64,000 nt of DNA from Pontibacter litorisediminis (GTDB taxonomy: Bacteria > Bacteroidota > Bacteroidia > Cytophagales > Hymenobacteraceae): positions 620,001 to 684,000 of the forward strand of contig NZ_JARDUA010000002.1 of the NCBI RefSeq assembly GCF_029360645.1, in the 5' to 3' direction. Positions 22,512-32,531 of the stretch are shown here, piece after piece. Position 1 is the first letter of the stretch, and every line of letters starts with the position of its first letter. The translations under genes and the position numbers were made by a program. The notes under the pieces were generated by a model. It was not told the DNA's origin and ran no database searches. It saw only the letters and a program-made list of their open reading frames with translations.

Positions 22512-24920
22512 ATGTTAAGCAATTACTTAACCGTCATGCTCCGTAACCTTGTCCGCAACAAGGTATACTCAGCCATCAACATCGTAGGGCTGGCCATCGG
22601 GGTGGCTTCCTGTATTCTGATCTTTCTGTATGTACAGGACGAGCTCAGCTATGAGAACCACTTCAGCAAAAGAGACCGCATTGCGCGCCTTGTAGGGGAG
22701 GTGGTGTTCGAGGGGCACAAAGACCAGTTTGCCGTAACGGCCCTGCCGCTGGCTCAGGCCGCGCGCGAATTCTCGGACATCGAAGCCGTGACACAGTTCA
22801 ACCAGGCCGGCAAGCAAACGATCTGGTACAACGATCAGACGTTCTCCGAAGAGGACCTTCTCTTTGCGGATAGCGCTTTTTTCCAGATTTTTGACTATGA
22901 ATTTCTGGCCGGCAACCCGGCTACCGCCTTGGATGCCCCCCGAACCATTGTCCTGACAGAAGCACTGGCAGACAAGATTTTCGGAGGCTATGAGCAGGCC
23001 ATGGGCGAAACACTTAAGTTTAGCCGCGACTCTTACACCGTTACCGGTGTTTACCGCGACCTGGGGCACTCCCATATCAAAGCCTCGGGGCTTCTTTCGC
23101 GGGCCACGATCGATGCGCGCATCAGCGCAGAAGAGCGGAACAACCAATGGTTTAATCTCAACAACTACACCTACGTGCTGCTGCGCCATGAGGAGCAGCT
23201 ACCCGCGCTGCAGAAGCAGGTTGATGCCCTGGCAGAAAACCGTATCAACCCCTGGATCAAGGAAAACCAGCTGAACGCCCACATGAACCTGATCGTGCAG
23301 CCCTTGCAGGACATTCATTTCGACAAGCGGTTTAACCATGACACTACGCCCCACGGTAACATCTCTTACGTGTATATTTTTGGGGCTGTGGCCGTGTTCC
23401 TGCTCCTGATAGCAAGTATAAACTATATGAACCTGGCCACTGCCCGCTCTGCCAAACGTGCCAAAGAGGTTGGCCTCCGCAAAGTGGTGGGCGCCGACCG
23501 CAGCCAGATTATCCGCCAGTTCCTGGGCGAGTCGGTGGTGCTTACCTTGATCGCGGTGCTGTTGGCGCTGGCCCTGGTGCAGATCTTTATCCCCAGCTTC
23601 AACAACCTGACCGAAAAGAACTTCACCTCCTACTTTTTCCTGCAGTGGCAGTTCCTGGTGGTACTGCTTGCCATTATACTGTTGGTAGGTGTGGTAGCAG
23701 GTAGTTACCCGGCTTTCTTCCTGTCCGGCTTTAAGCCCGCCGATGTGCTTAAATCAGACAAGCAGCCCAAAGGTGGCAGCGCGACCCTCCGCCGCGCGCT
23801 GGTGGTGGTGCAGTTCAGCATCTCCCTGATCATGATCATTGGCACCATTGTGGTGTTTGCCCAAATGCACTTCCTGAAAAACTCGGAGCTGGGCTTTAAC
23901 AAAGAGCAGGTAATGGTAATCGATGTGCCGGGAGGAGATTCCACGCTGGTGCAACGCCTGCCAATCATCAAACAGAAGTTACTGCAGAACCCGAACGTGC
24001 TTCAGGTATCCAACTCCTATAGCATTCCGGCAGAACTTTCCAGCCGCACCCTGATGCTGGTGGAGCAAGGAGATAAAATGGTGGAAAAGACCTTTGACGT
24101 GATTGCCGTGGACTATGACTTTCTACCACTGATGGGGATTGAGCTGCAGGCCGGCCGCAACTTCTCCCGCGACATGAAAACAGATGAAAAAGAAGGCATC
24201 ATCATCAACGAGGCGGCTGCCAAATGGCTTGGCTGGAGCGATCCGGTAGGCAAGAAGGTAGAAACAGGTGATGAAACGATTACGGGCAACAGCGCCAAAG
24301 TGATTGGGGTGGTAAAAGACTTCCACATGAGCTCCCTGCATACGGATGTGCAGCCGCTCGCCATTCGCCTCATTCCACAGTCGCCTGGTTACCTGCTGGC
24401 CCGCCTTTCGCCGGAGAACCAGGCCAGTACCATCAGCTTTATAGAAGAGCAGTGGCGCACCTTCGACCAGCGGCACCCTATGGAGTATTTTTTCCTGGAT
24501 GAGTTCTTCGACCGCCAGTACCAGGCTGAGGAGAAGATGCTGACCGTGTTCGGCTACTTCGCTGGCCTAACCATCCTCATCGCCTGCCTGGGCCTCTTTG
24601 GCTTGGCCTCGTTCACGGCCGAGCAGCGCACCAAGGAGATCGGCATCCGCAAGGTGCTCGGCTCCAGCACGGGCAACATTGTACTGCTGCTCTCCAAGGA
24701 CTTTGCCCTGCTGGTGGTGATCGCCATTGTGCTGGCCAGCCCCGTGGCCTGGTACGGCATGAGCCAGTGGCTGCAGGACTTTGCCTACCGCATCGACCTG
24801 AGCTGGTGGATCTTCGCCCTGGCTGGCCTGTTGGCCCTGGTCATCGCCCTGGCCACGGTAAGCTTCCAGGCCGTAAAGGCAGCCCTGCTGGACCCGGTAA
24901 AGGCGATCCGGACGCAGTAA
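22512..24920 (+). CDS. FtsX/MacB-family ABC permease (second of two)
   Basis: 802 residues, a paralogue of the preceding gene. It shares the N-terminal pattern VMLRNLVRNKVYSAINIVG, the same order of helices and periplasmic domains, and both cytoplasmic loops (RAKEVGLRKVVGA and RTKEIGIRKVLGS). Tandem permeases next to one ATPase may form a heterodimer or alternative homodimers. The two sequences differ mainly in their periplasmic domains, which would be where substrates or the adaptor are contacted. The next gene is 268 bases downstream; the gap contains a GC-rich two-part hairpin. Confidence 0.93.
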   Translation: MLSNYLTVMLRNLVRNKVYSAINIVGLAIGVASCILIFLYVQDELSYENHFSKRDRIARLVGEVVFEGHKDQFAVTALPLAQAAREFSDIEAVTQFNQAGKQTIWYNDQTFSEEDLLFADSAFFQIFDYEFLAGNPATALDAPRTIVLTEALADKIFGGYEQAMGETLKFSRDSYTVTGVYRDLGHSHIKASGLLSRATIDARISAEERNNQWFNLNNYTYVLLRHEEQLPALQKQVDALAENRINPWIKENQLNAHMNLIVQPLQDIHFDKRFNHDTTPHGNISYVYIFGAVAVFLLLIASINYMNLATARSAKRAKEVGLRKVVGADRSQIIRQFLGESVVLTLIAVLLALALVQIFIPSFNNLTEKNFTSYFFLQWQFLVVLLAIILLVGVVAGSYPAFFLSGFKPADVLKSDKQPKGGSATLRRALVVVQFSISLIMIIGTIVVFAQMHFLKNSELGFNKEQVMVIDVPGGDSTLVQRLPIIKQKLLQNPNVLQVSNSYSIPAELSSRTLMLVEQGDKMVEKTFDVIAVDYDFLPLMGIELQAGRNFSRDMKTDEKEGIIINEAAAKWLGWSDPVGKKVETGDETITGNSAKVIGVVKDFHMSSLHTDVQPLAIRLIPQSPGYLLARLSPENQASTISFIEEQWRTFDQRHPMEYFFLDEFFDRQYQAEEKMLTVFGYFAGLTILIACLGLFGLASFTAEQRTKEIGIRKVLGSSTGNIVLLLSKDFALLVVIAIVLASPVAWYGMSQWLQDFAYRIDLSWWIFALAGLLALVIALATVSFQAVKAALLDPVKAIRTQ

Positions 24921-24987
24921 ACACCAAGAGTAAAGTATAAGCTATTTCTTATAAAGTTAGTTGTTTGTTGTTTGTATATGGTGAGAA

Positions 24988-25023
24988 CCCCGGCGTTTGC
25001 GGCATGGCCTGCCGCTGCCGGGG
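24988..25023 (+). promoter_or_regulatory. Two-part GC-rich hairpin between permease and M61 peptidase genes
   Basis: Outer stem CCCCGGC (24988-24994) / GCCGGGG (25017-25023) and inner stem GCGGCA (24999-25004) / TGCCGC (25010-25015). No T-run follows, so it is not a standard terminator. It could be a partial stop or processing site before a separate promoter for the peptidase. Confidence 0.45.
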
Positions 25024-25187
25024 CAATCCTCCCGGCAGGCGAGGCAACCTTTCATTCAGAAGCGGCATCTACCCATGAGTAACAGAAAAACATGCCCGGG
25101 AGGCTGGTCTACAAAAAGTGCCCATTGGTCTAAAAAAGCTATCCTTTATACTTCGTATAAGTTATATTGATAGAAACTGAACATACT

Positions 25188-27068
25188 ATGTTAAAAAACA
25201 CACTCACTGCGCTAGCGCTTTGCCTCGGCCTGCATACGGTGGCCCTGGCTGGCGATGCGCCCCAGACTACCCCTGCCCAGAAGTATAACATCACCATCAA
25301 CCTGAAGAACGTTCAGAACGACCGGGTGCAGGTAACGGTACAGGCCCCGCCGATAAAAGAAAGCGAAGCAGTGTACAACATGCCCAAGATCGTGCCGGGC
25401 ACCTACTCGGTTTCTGATTTTGGCAAGTTTGTGACAGACTTTAAAGCCTACGCTAAAAATGGCGATACGCTGGCCGTGGCAAGGCTGGATACCAACCGTT
25501 GGCAGATCAGCAATGCCGACAGGCTGGACAGAGTTACCTACTGGGTAGACGACACGTTTGATGCCGCCAAGCGAGAGGACGTGGTGTTTGAGCCGGGCGG
25601 CACCAACATTGAGGAAGGCAAAAACTTTCTGTTAAACACCTTCGGTTTTGTGGGCTACTTCGATGGCATGAAACAGGTGCCTTATACTTTGAACATCACG
25701 AAACCGCAGGGCTTCTACGGTTCCACGCCGCTGAAGGCCGTGGCCTCTAACGACTCTCTGGATACCTACCAGTTGCCGAACTACGTGGACCTGGCCGATT
25801 CGCCGCTGATGTATAACGTGCCGGACACTACGGTGCTGGACCTGGGAGGAACAGAAGTACTGGTGTCGGTGTACTCTCCTTCGGGGCGTGTTACGTCAGA
25901 GCCCATTGCAGCCAACGTGCAAAGTATACTGGAGGCGCAGCGCAGCTACCTGGGTGGCACCCTGCCCGTGGACAAGTATGCCTTTCTGATCTACGTACCG
26001 GAGCGCGTGGGTAAGTCGGGCTCGTTCGGTGCCCTGGAGCACTCGTACTCTTCCGTATACTTTCTGCCGGAGATGCCAGAGGCACAGTTCAGCAGCACCA
26101 TCCGCGACGTGGCGGCCCATGAGTTCTTCCATATCGTAACGCCGTTGAACATCCACTCTGAGGAGATCGGCAACTTCAACTTCATTAACCCAAAGATGTC
26201 GAAGCACCTGTGGCTGTACGAGGGTGTAACGGAGTACTTTGCCTCGCATGTGCAGGTGTATGAAAACCTGTATGATGTAGACGAATTCCTTCAGAAGATC
26301 CGCGACTACATCCTCACCTCCAAAACCTACTACAACGACACGCTGCCCTTTACTACCATGAGCGCACAGGTGCTGGAGAAGTATGAGAAGGAGTACGGCA
26401 ACGTGTACCAGAAGGGGGCTTTGATTGGCCTGGTGCTGGACGTGAAGCTGCGGGAGCTAAGCCAAGGCAAGTATGGCTTGCGCGACCTGATGCTGGACCT
26501 CTCCAAGACCTACGGCAAGCACAACGCCTTTAAGGATGAGGAGCTGTTCGACAAGATTGCAGAGATGACCTCTCCGGAGATACGGGAGTTTTTCGCCAAG
26601 TATGTAGAAGGCTCTGCGCCACTGCCGCTGGAGGAAACTTTCCGCAAGGTGGGCATTATCTATAAACCCAAGGGTACGCAACAGGTGATCTCCTACGGCG
26701 GTTTTACCCCTGGCTTTGACGAGGAAACAAGCAAGATAAAAGTGGCTGATACTGCCGACATGGATGCGTTTGGCAAGAAAATCGGCTTCCAGACCGGCGA
26801 CCTGCTGCTGGCTTTCAACGGTACCGAAATCACCCCGGCCAACGTGCGCCAGATCATCACCGAAGACCTGCAGAACATGAAGCCCGGCACGAAGCTAACC
26901 TTTACAGTGAGCCGTGTGAACGAAAAAGGCGAGCGGAAGGAGAAGAAACTGAAGGGCAGGGCAACCGCCGTGAAGCGGGAGCAACAGCACTTGCTTGAGC
27001 TAGATCCAATGGCCACGCCGGAGCAAGTGCAGCTGCGAAATGCCTGGCTTGGGTTGGAGGAAGCCTAA
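25188..27068 (+). CDS. M61-family metallopeptidase with C-terminal PDZ domain
   Basis: 626 residues with a signal peptide (MLKNTLTALALCLGLHTVALA). An M61 N-terminal beta domain follows (about 35-200), then the catalytic domain with HEFFH (311-315) and the downstream glutamate in LYEGVTEYF (Glu345), the third zinc ligand. A PDZ domain closes the protein (about 520-610; FQTGDLLLAFNG). M61 enzymes are glycyl/alanyl aminopeptidases. It is periplasmic here and encoded between the permeases and TolC, so it may process an exported peptide or clear periplasmic peptides; this link is inference. I chose the ATG at 25188, which starts the signal; the frame is open to 25167. Confidence 0.93.
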   Translation: MLKNTLTALALCLGLHTVALAGDAPQTTPAQKYNITINLKNVQNDRVQVTVQAPPIKESEAVYNMPKIVPGTYSVSDFGKFVTDFKAYAKNGDTLAVARLDTNRWQISNADRLDRVTYWVDDTFDAAKREDVVFEPGGTNIEEGKNFLLNTFGFVGYFDGMKQVPYTLNITKPQGFYGSTPLKAVASNDSLDTYQLPNYVDLADSPLMYNVPDTTVLDLGGTEVLVSVYSPSGRVTSEPIAANVQSILEAQRSYLGGTLPVDKYAFLIYVPERVGKSGSFGALEHSYSSVYFLPEMPEAQFSSTIRDVAAHEFFHIVTPLNIHSEEIGNFNFINPKMSKHLWLYEGVTEYFASHVQVYENLYDVDEFLQKIRDYILTSKTYYNDTLPFTTMSAQVLEKYEKEYGNVYQKGALIGLVLDVKLRELSQGKYGLRDLMLDLSKTYGKHNAFKDEELFDKIAEMTSPEIREFFAKYVEGSAPLPLEETFRKVGIIYKPKGTQQVISYGGFTPGFDEETSKIKVADTADMDAFGKKIGFQTGDLLLAFNGTEITPANVRQIITEDLQNMKPGTKLTFTVSRVNEKGERKEKKLKGRATAVKREQQHLLELDPMATPEQVQLRNAWLGLEEA

Positions 27069-27117
27069 GAGGCTATACTTTGCATAACGATCATTGCCAC
27101 TAGTATAAAATAAAACT

Positions 27118-28470
27118 ATGAAAAATTGTTTGACCAGAGCCCTGCTCAAAAAGCTGGGAGGGCTAACCTTATGCCTCAGTTTAGCTGCAGCCGCCAATGC
27201 GCAGGAGCCCCTAACGCTGGAAAAAAGCCTGGAGCTGGCCCGCCAGAACAATGTGGCGCTGCGCCAGGCTCGCTACAACAACACCAAGGCAGACATCAAC
27301 GTGCGCCGGAGCAAGTATGCTTACCTGCCCAGCATCTCCGCCAATACCGATATAAGCCGCACCAATGGTCTAGTGTTCGATAATGTGGCTGGTGAGGTGA
27401 AGCGTGGCAACACCACAGCATCTTACCCCTACCTTGCCGGCCAGGTGGTGCTCTTCGACGGCTTTACCAAGCTGCACGAGCTAAAGCAAGCCAAACAGCA
27501 GGCACAGGCCAGCGCTTTTGCCGAGGAGCAAGCCAGGATAGATCTGGAAACAAACGTGACTGGCTTTTACCTGCAGGCGCTCGTAGATCGCGAGAACATT
27601 CATATTTCGGAGGGAAGGATTGAGCTGCTGGAAGGGCAGCTGAGCCAGATGGAGAAGCTGGAGCGTGCCGGGGTGCGGGCCATGGATGAGGTATACCAGA
27701 TCAAGGCGCAGTTGGCCACTGAAAAGCTTAACCTGATCACGCACCAGAACAACTACCGCAAGGCCATGCTGCAGTTCGTGCAGGAGATGAACGTAGAAGG
27801 CACACCGGACTATGCGCTGGAAATGCCCGCCACGCCTACCGAGATAAGCATGGAGTTACCTGCAGAAGCAGAGGTGATGGCCAACGCATTGGCCTACTCG
27901 CCGCTGGTTAAATCCTCTGCCGCCACACTGGATGCCGCCAAAACGGAACTAAAGGTAGCAAGAAGCAACTTCTCCCCCACCCTTACCCTGGAGGGTATGG
28001 TTGGCTCGAACTACTCCAGCAACATTTACAAAGACCCAGAGAACGGCAATCTGAAAACGATGCCTTATTTCGATCAACTGGACCTGAACCAGCGCAAGGT
28101 AGTGGCCCTGAACCTGAGCATCCCGGTGTTTAATGGTCTGAGCCGCCATTTTGATGCCCAAACCGCCCGCCTGGACCTACGCAATGCCGAGCTGGACTAT
28201 GTGGCTAGCCAGAACCAACTGCGCCAAACAGTACAGCAGGCGTACCAGGATGTGCTGGCAGCTCGCGAGAAGTACAACACCGTTACGGCTAACTTGGAAT
28301 ACACGCAGCGCGCTTTTGAGTCGGCTAAGCGCCGCTACGAGCTGGGCACCCTTGACTTCTTCGCCTACATGGAATCGCTCAACAACATGAACAAGACGCA
28401 GGCCGAACTGCTGCAGAGCAAGTGTGAGTTTTATCTCAAGAAGCGGATTCTGGAGCTGTATCAGGGGTAG
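27118..28470 (+). CDS. TolC-family outer-membrane efflux protein
   Basis: 450 residues with a signal peptide (cleavage near ANAQ) and the duplicated OEP pattern: LTLEKSLELARQNNVALRQA at the start and the second repeat near 250-450 with LNLSIPVFNGL and the long coiled helices (QQAYQDVLAAREKYNTV). It forms the outer-membrane channel and periplasmic tunnel of the export machine encoded upstream. It lies 49 bases after the M61 gene and closes the operon; no clear terminator was seen before the structured repeat that follows. Confident in the family; the exported substrate is unknown. Confidence 0.94.
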   Translation: MKNCLTRALLKKLGGLTLCLSLAAAANAQEPLTLEKSLELARQNNVALRQARYNNTKADINVRRSKYAYLPSISANTDISRTNGLVFDNVAGEVKRGNTTASYPYLAGQVVLFDGFTKLHELKQAKQQAQASAFAEEQARIDLETNVTGFYLQALVDRENIHISEGRIELLEGQLSQMEKLERAGVRAMDEVYQIKAQLATEKLNLITHQNNYRKAMLQFVQEMNVEGTPDYALEMPATPTEISMELPAEAEVMANALAYSPLVKSSAATLDAAKTELKVARSNFSPTLTLEGMVGSNYSSNIYKDPENGNLKTMPYFDQLDLNQRKVVALNLSIPVFNGLSRHFDAQTARLDLRNAELDYVASQNQLRQTVQQAYQDVLAAREKYNTVTANLEYTQRAFESAKRRYELGTLDFFAYMESLNNMNKTQAELLQSKCEFYLKKRILELYQG

Positions 28471-28508
28471 CCCGGGTAAGGTAGAGGCGTGTGATTTTGC
28501 AGTTCCGG

Positions 28509-28945
28509 GTTTAACCACCCCTGCCCCTCAGAGCTGCGCTCGCTACCTTCGAACTCGCGTTCTTGGTAGTCCAAGGAGGGGAGTTCACCTCACCCCACCC
28601 CGACCTTCCCCTAAAAACAGGAGAGGGAGTACGGTTCAAGCTCCGTCAGCTGTGGCTATCGAATGTGATCCCAGTCTTTGGGTTGAGCGCCTTCCAGATT
28701 TCCGGTGCCCGAAAGGGCATTGCGACGCAAGGAGCAAAGGAAATGTAGAAGGCGCGATGCCCTTATAGAGGGCCCCTACCCCCAGGACGAGCCCTCCCGG
28801 GCTGGAGGGCCCCAAAGCCAGAGATGAAACAATCAAGGCTGTAAGGCCGTGGAGGAAAGGCAGCTAGTAAGGATAGCTTGAATCAGGTTGCAGGAAGCAG
28901 GGGCTAAGAGAGGCACAAGCATCCGCCAGGCAAGTGATGCGACCA
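28509..28945 (-). repeat. Structured intergenic repeat, copy B
   Basis: Fills the gap between the TolC and TonB-receptor genes. Minus orientation. Core 28667-28820. The long stem is GCGCCTTCcagATTTCC (28687-28703) facing GGAAATgtaGAAGGCGC (28739-28755), almost unbroken. Inner hairpin TGCCC/GGGCA; outer CCCAGTCTTTGGG hairpin and AGCTAGTAAGGATAGCT (about 28862-28878) are present as in the other copies. ORFs inside it are not credible genes. The rest of the gap (28946-29170) has no gene. Confidence 0.8.
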
Positions 28946-29170
28946 GTGAAAAATCACCTGAAAACATGTAACCAAAGAAACTTATCGACTACTACCTATA
29001 CTTCCGTAAAAGCTGTTGCTACTGGCAATGGCTTTTGCTTTTTAGGATAATTAAGCCTGCGGTTAAACCAAATATGTTTAGCCAGGGTTTACCTATATCA
29101 AGTATAAAGTATTTCAGGTTATGCCGCGATTGGCTAACTTATGCAACCACAGGCGTAATAGCTATATCCA

Positions 29171-31471
29171 ATGCGCACCTACCATACATCCCTACTGCTT
29201 CTCTTGCTGCTGATTGCCTTGCCTGCCTGGGCTCAGAGGCAAGTGGTGCAGGGGTACGTGCGTGCCAGCAGCAATGGTGAGGCCCTGGTTGGCGCCACCG
29301 TGTCCGCCCCGGAGGCTGGCATTGGCACCATCACGGATGAAACAGGCTTTTACTCCCTAAGCTTGCCCCGGGGTGAGCATACCTTGCAAGCCACTTATAT
29401 TGGCTACACCACCAGTTTCCGCACGATCAACCTGAAAGGGAACCCGAAGAGCGTGAACTTTGCGCTGGACCTGGCCACCAATGAGCTGAAAGTGGTGGAG
29501 ATCCAGGCTAGCTCGTTGGAGCAGAAGCTAAACGACACCCGTATGAGCGTGGAAACACTTTCTGCCAAGCAGGCCAAGCTCTTGCCGGCACTTTTTGGCG
29601 AGGTGGACCTGATAAAGACGCTGCAGCTGAAGCCGGGGATTCAATCCGGCGGAGAGGGCACTTCCGGGCTGTATGTGCGCGGCGGCGGCCCTGACCAGAA
29701 CCTGGTGCTGCTCGACGATGCCATGATCTATAACCCATCCCATTTGTTCGGTTTTTTCAGTGTGTTTAACCCGGATGCGGTGAGGAGCGTGGAGTTATAT
29801 AAAGGCGGCTTTCCGGCGCAGTTCGGGGGCAGGCTGTCCTCTGTGGTGGATGTGGAGATGAACAAGGGCAACAACGAGCGCATCCGCAGCAATGGCGGTA
29901 TTGGGCTTATCTCCTCGCGCCTCACGGTGGATGGCCCTATCGTAAAAGACAAGCTGAACTTCTCTGTTTCGGGCAGGCGCACCTACGTAGACATTTTCAC
30001 ACGGCAGCTGAACCGCATGAAGGAAGGCGACAAAGACTATAACCCCATCCCTGACTACTACTTTTATGACCTGAACGCCAAGCTAGACTACACCCTGGGA
30101 GAGAAGGACGAGCTGAGCCTGAGCGGCTACTATGGCCGCGACTTCTTCGGCTTCGACGACAGCGGCTTCAGCTTTGGCTTTGATTGGGGCAACACCATGG
30201 GCACGCTGCGCTGGCGCCATAAGTTTAACGATAACCTCTACACCACCACCTCCCTCACCTCCACCGGCTACAAGTACAACATCAACAACAAGATTGACAT
30301 CTTCAGCCTCAAGCTTACGTCGGAGGTGCAGGATTATACTTTTAAGACCGACTTCGATTGGTTTCTGGGAGACGGGCACAGCCTTAAGTTTGGGGCACAG
30401 GCCACCCACCACGGCTTCACGGTGGGCCGCCTTAACTTTGAGTCTGAGGACAGCACCCTGAACTTTGGCTCCGGGAGCTCCTACCGTGGCAGTGAGTTTG
30501 GCCTCTACGCCTCCGACGACTTTGTACTTAGCCCGATGCTCTCGTTTAACTACGGCCTGCGCCTGTCCGGCTTCAACAGCAGTGGCAAAACGTATGCGGC
30601 CCTGGAGCCGCGGGCAGCAGTAAAGTATACTTTAAACGAGCAAACCTCTCTGAAGGCCAGCTATGCCAGCATGATGCAGTACGTGCACCTGCTCACCAAT
30701 TCCGGCGCCTCACTGCCTACCGATATCTGGTACCCTTCCAACGACGAGGTGCGGCCCCAGCGCTCGCAGCAGGCGGCGCTGGGGGTAAGCCACCTGTTTG
30801 GCAGGGGCAGATTCCTGGTCACAAACGAAGTGTACTACAAGTGGATGCAGAACCAGATCGATTTCCGGGACGGCGCCAACCTCTTTGTGAACGATAGCCT
30901 GGAAAATGAGTTTCTGTTCGGCAAAGGCGAAAGCTACGGCAACGAGTTGTACCTGGAGAAGGTAAGAGGCAAGACCACTGGCTGGCTGGGTTATACCCTT
31001 TCCTGGACCTACCGCAAGTTCGACGGCATCAACAGCGGCAGGCGCTTCCCGGCCCGCTACGACCGCCGGCACGACATCAGCCTTGTGCTCATACACCAGC
31101 TAAACAAGCGCCTTAGCCTCACCGGCGCTTTCGTCTACGCCACCGGAAACGCTTACTCGGTACCGATCGCCAGGTTTGCTTTTCAGGATGTGGAGGGGAA
31201 GGAGCCCAGTGTGGTGCCCATCTACGAAGACCGCAACTCCTACAGGCTGGCTGCTTACCACCGCCTGGACCTGGGTGCGGTGCTGAAGCTGAAGCCAAAA
31301 CGGGGCGAGGCTGACCTAACTTTTAGCGCATATAACGTGTACAACCGCCGCAACCCATACTTTGTGTACTTCGAGCAACAAAAGAATAACGATCAGACCA
31401 TCGGCTTTCAGGCAAAGCAGGTGTCGCTGTTTCCGGTTATTCCGTCGGTTACCTATAACTTCAGATTCTGA
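29171..31471 (+). CDS. TonB-dependent outer-membrane receptor with carboxypeptidase-regulatory-like N-domain
   Basis: 766 residues: signal peptide (LLLLLIALPAWAQ), a carboxypeptidase-regulatory-like beta-sandwich (about 22-110; GTITDETGFYSLSLPRGEH), a plug domain (about 118-225; GLYVRGGGPDQNLVLLD) and a 22-strand-type barrel ending in aromatic strand VIPSVTYNFRF. This is a nutrient or siderophore importer energised by TonB-ExbBD. The ligand cannot be read from sequence. The stop codon overlaps the start of the DUF4249-type lipoprotein (TGATG), so the two are translated together, as is usual for this receptor-lipoprotein pair in Bacteroidota. It contains a perfect 12-bp palindrome AAAGTATACTTT near 30624, an instance of the frequent TATACTT word. 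Confidence 0.94.
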   Translation: MRTYHTSLLLLLLLIALPAWAQRQVVQGYVRASSNGEALVGATVSAPEAGIGTITDETGFYSLSLPRGEHTLQATYIGYTTSFRTINLKGNPKSVNFALDLATNELKVVEIQASSLEQKLNDTRMSVETLSAKQAKLLPALFGEVDLIKTLQLKPGIQSGGEGTSGLYVRGGGPDQNLVLLDDAMIYNPSHLFGFFSVFNPDAVRSVELYKGGFPAQFGGRLSSVVDVEMNKGNNERIRSNGGIGLISSRLTVDGPIVKDKLNFSVSGRRTYVDIFTRQLNRMKEGDKDYNPIPDYYFYDLNAKLDYTLGEKDELSLSGYYGRDFFGFDDSGFSFGFDWGNTMGTLRWRHKFNDNLYTTTSLTSTGYKYNINNKIDIFSLKLTSEVQDYTFKTDFDWFLGDGHSLKFGAQATHHGFTVGRLNFESEDSTLNFGSGSSYRGSEFGLYASDDFVLSPMLSFNYGLRLSGFNSSGKTYAALEPRAAVKYTLNEQTSLKASYASMMQYVHLLTNSGASLPTDIWYPSNDEVRPQRSQQAALGVSHLFGRGRFLVTNEVYYKWMQNQIDFRDGANLFVNDSLENEFLFGKGESYGNELYLEKVRGKTTGWLGYTLSWTYRKFDGINSGRRFPARYDRRHDISLVLIHQLNKRLSLTGAFVYATGNAYSVPIARFAFQDVEGKEPSVVPIYEDRNSYRLAAYHRLDLGAVLKLKPKRGEADLTFSAYNVYNRRNPYFVYFEQQKNNDQTIGFQAKQVSLFPVIPSVTYNFRF

Positions 31472-32289
31472 TGATGCGAAAGCTGCTTTTATACTTGCTG
31501 GTACTTCCGCTGCCGGCCTTCCTCACAGCCTGCGACCTGGAGAAGGACATCGATGTGGACCTGCCGAACCATACGCCACAGTTGGTGGTGGAGTGTTACC
31601 TGGAGCAGGGCAAGCATATACGGGCATCGGTGCTGGAAAGCTCGGGATATTTTGAGGAGCCTACCCCGCCCCTGGTGCCTGATGCGGAAGTATACATCAC
31701 CACTCCCTCCGGCAGGCGCATCAAGCTGGAGTACAAGCCTGTTCTGGTAAAGAGCACCGGCCGCTTTTACACCCACAACTCCTCTGAGATCATGAAGGGC
31801 AAGCCAGGAGACATTTATCAGCTGGAAGTAATGGACCGCAGGGGCCGCAGGGTAACCGGCTTCACTAAAGTACAGGCCAAAGTACCCATAGAGGAAATAA
31901 CCTGGAAGTTTAACGACAAAGACGAGGCTTACCTGCTCACCTCTTTTCATGATGACCCGAACATCGCCAACTATTACCGTTACATGGTGCACGTAGACAG
32001 CCTCAGTGGCGGCTCCGACCGCGACATCGTGCTATCAGACGAGCTGACAAATGGCAAGCGCGTTTCGTTAGGTTCTTCTTATCGGTATGACGAGGGCGAC
32101 AGCCTGATCGTCACGCTCTACCACATTGAGAGGCAGTACCACGACTTCCTGGCGTCAATCTCGGATGCCAAGGATGCGAACGGGAACCCTTTTGCCCAGC
32201 CGTCTCAAATAAAGTCATCGGTTGATGGAGGTATCGGTATATTTACGAACCTGGCTTATAACCGAAAGGCTGTTGTGATCAGGAAATAG
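31471..32289 (+). CDS. DUF4249-type outer-membrane lipoprotein, TonB-receptor partner
   Basis: 272 residues with signal and lipobox FLTAC (MMRKLLLYLLVLPLPAFLTAC), then a beta-rich domain beginning DLPNHTPQLVVECYLEQG, the pattern of DUF4249 proteins. These lipoproteins are regularly encoded with TonB receptors and may bind the ligand or cap the barrel; no biochemical role is known to me. The gene starts within the receptor stop codon (two ATG codons in tandem at 31471) and is followed by a strong terminator. Confidence 0.88.
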   Translation: MMRKLLLYLLVLPLPAFLTACDLEKDIDVDLPNHTPQLVVECYLEQGKHIRASVLESSGYFEEPTPPLVPDAEVYITTPSGRRIKLEYKPVLVKSTGRFYTHNSSEIMKGKPGDIYQLEVMDRRGRRVTGFTKVQAKVPIEEITWKFNDKDEAYLLTSFHDDPNIANYYRYMVHVDSLSGGSDRDIVLSDELTNGKRVSLGSSYRYDEGDSLIVTLYHIERQYHDFLASISDAKDANGNPFAQPSQIKSSVDGGIGIFTNLAYNRKAVVIRK

Positions 32290-32315
32290 TTACGGTCCCT
32301 GCCAAGAATTTCCAT

Positions 32316-32347
32316 GCGGCTCCACCCAACGGGAGCCGCTTTTTTTT
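32316..32347 (+). terminator. Intrinsic terminator after the TonB receptor operon
   Basis: GCGGCTCC (32316-32323) / GGAGCCGC (32332-32339), then eight T residues. It lies 27 bases past the lipoprotein stop. Confidence 0.92.
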
Positions 32348-32531
32348 GTTCCTCCTAACCTTGAGCGTTCAGCAAAAGTATAAATATCTGCTAGTTAACT
32401 TGTTCTTACCGGCTGTATGCCATACTCACACCAACTACTACAGACGTTTTAAAAAGTACTTCACACTTTAAATATATAAATATATTATTTTTTATTTATA
32501 TATTACCATACGCAAGTACAACATCGAACCT

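Noticed and set aside
28424..28768. ORF over the end of tolC and repeat copy B
   Set aside because: It crosses a structured repeat, has no protein-like pattern and is in a different frame from tolC.
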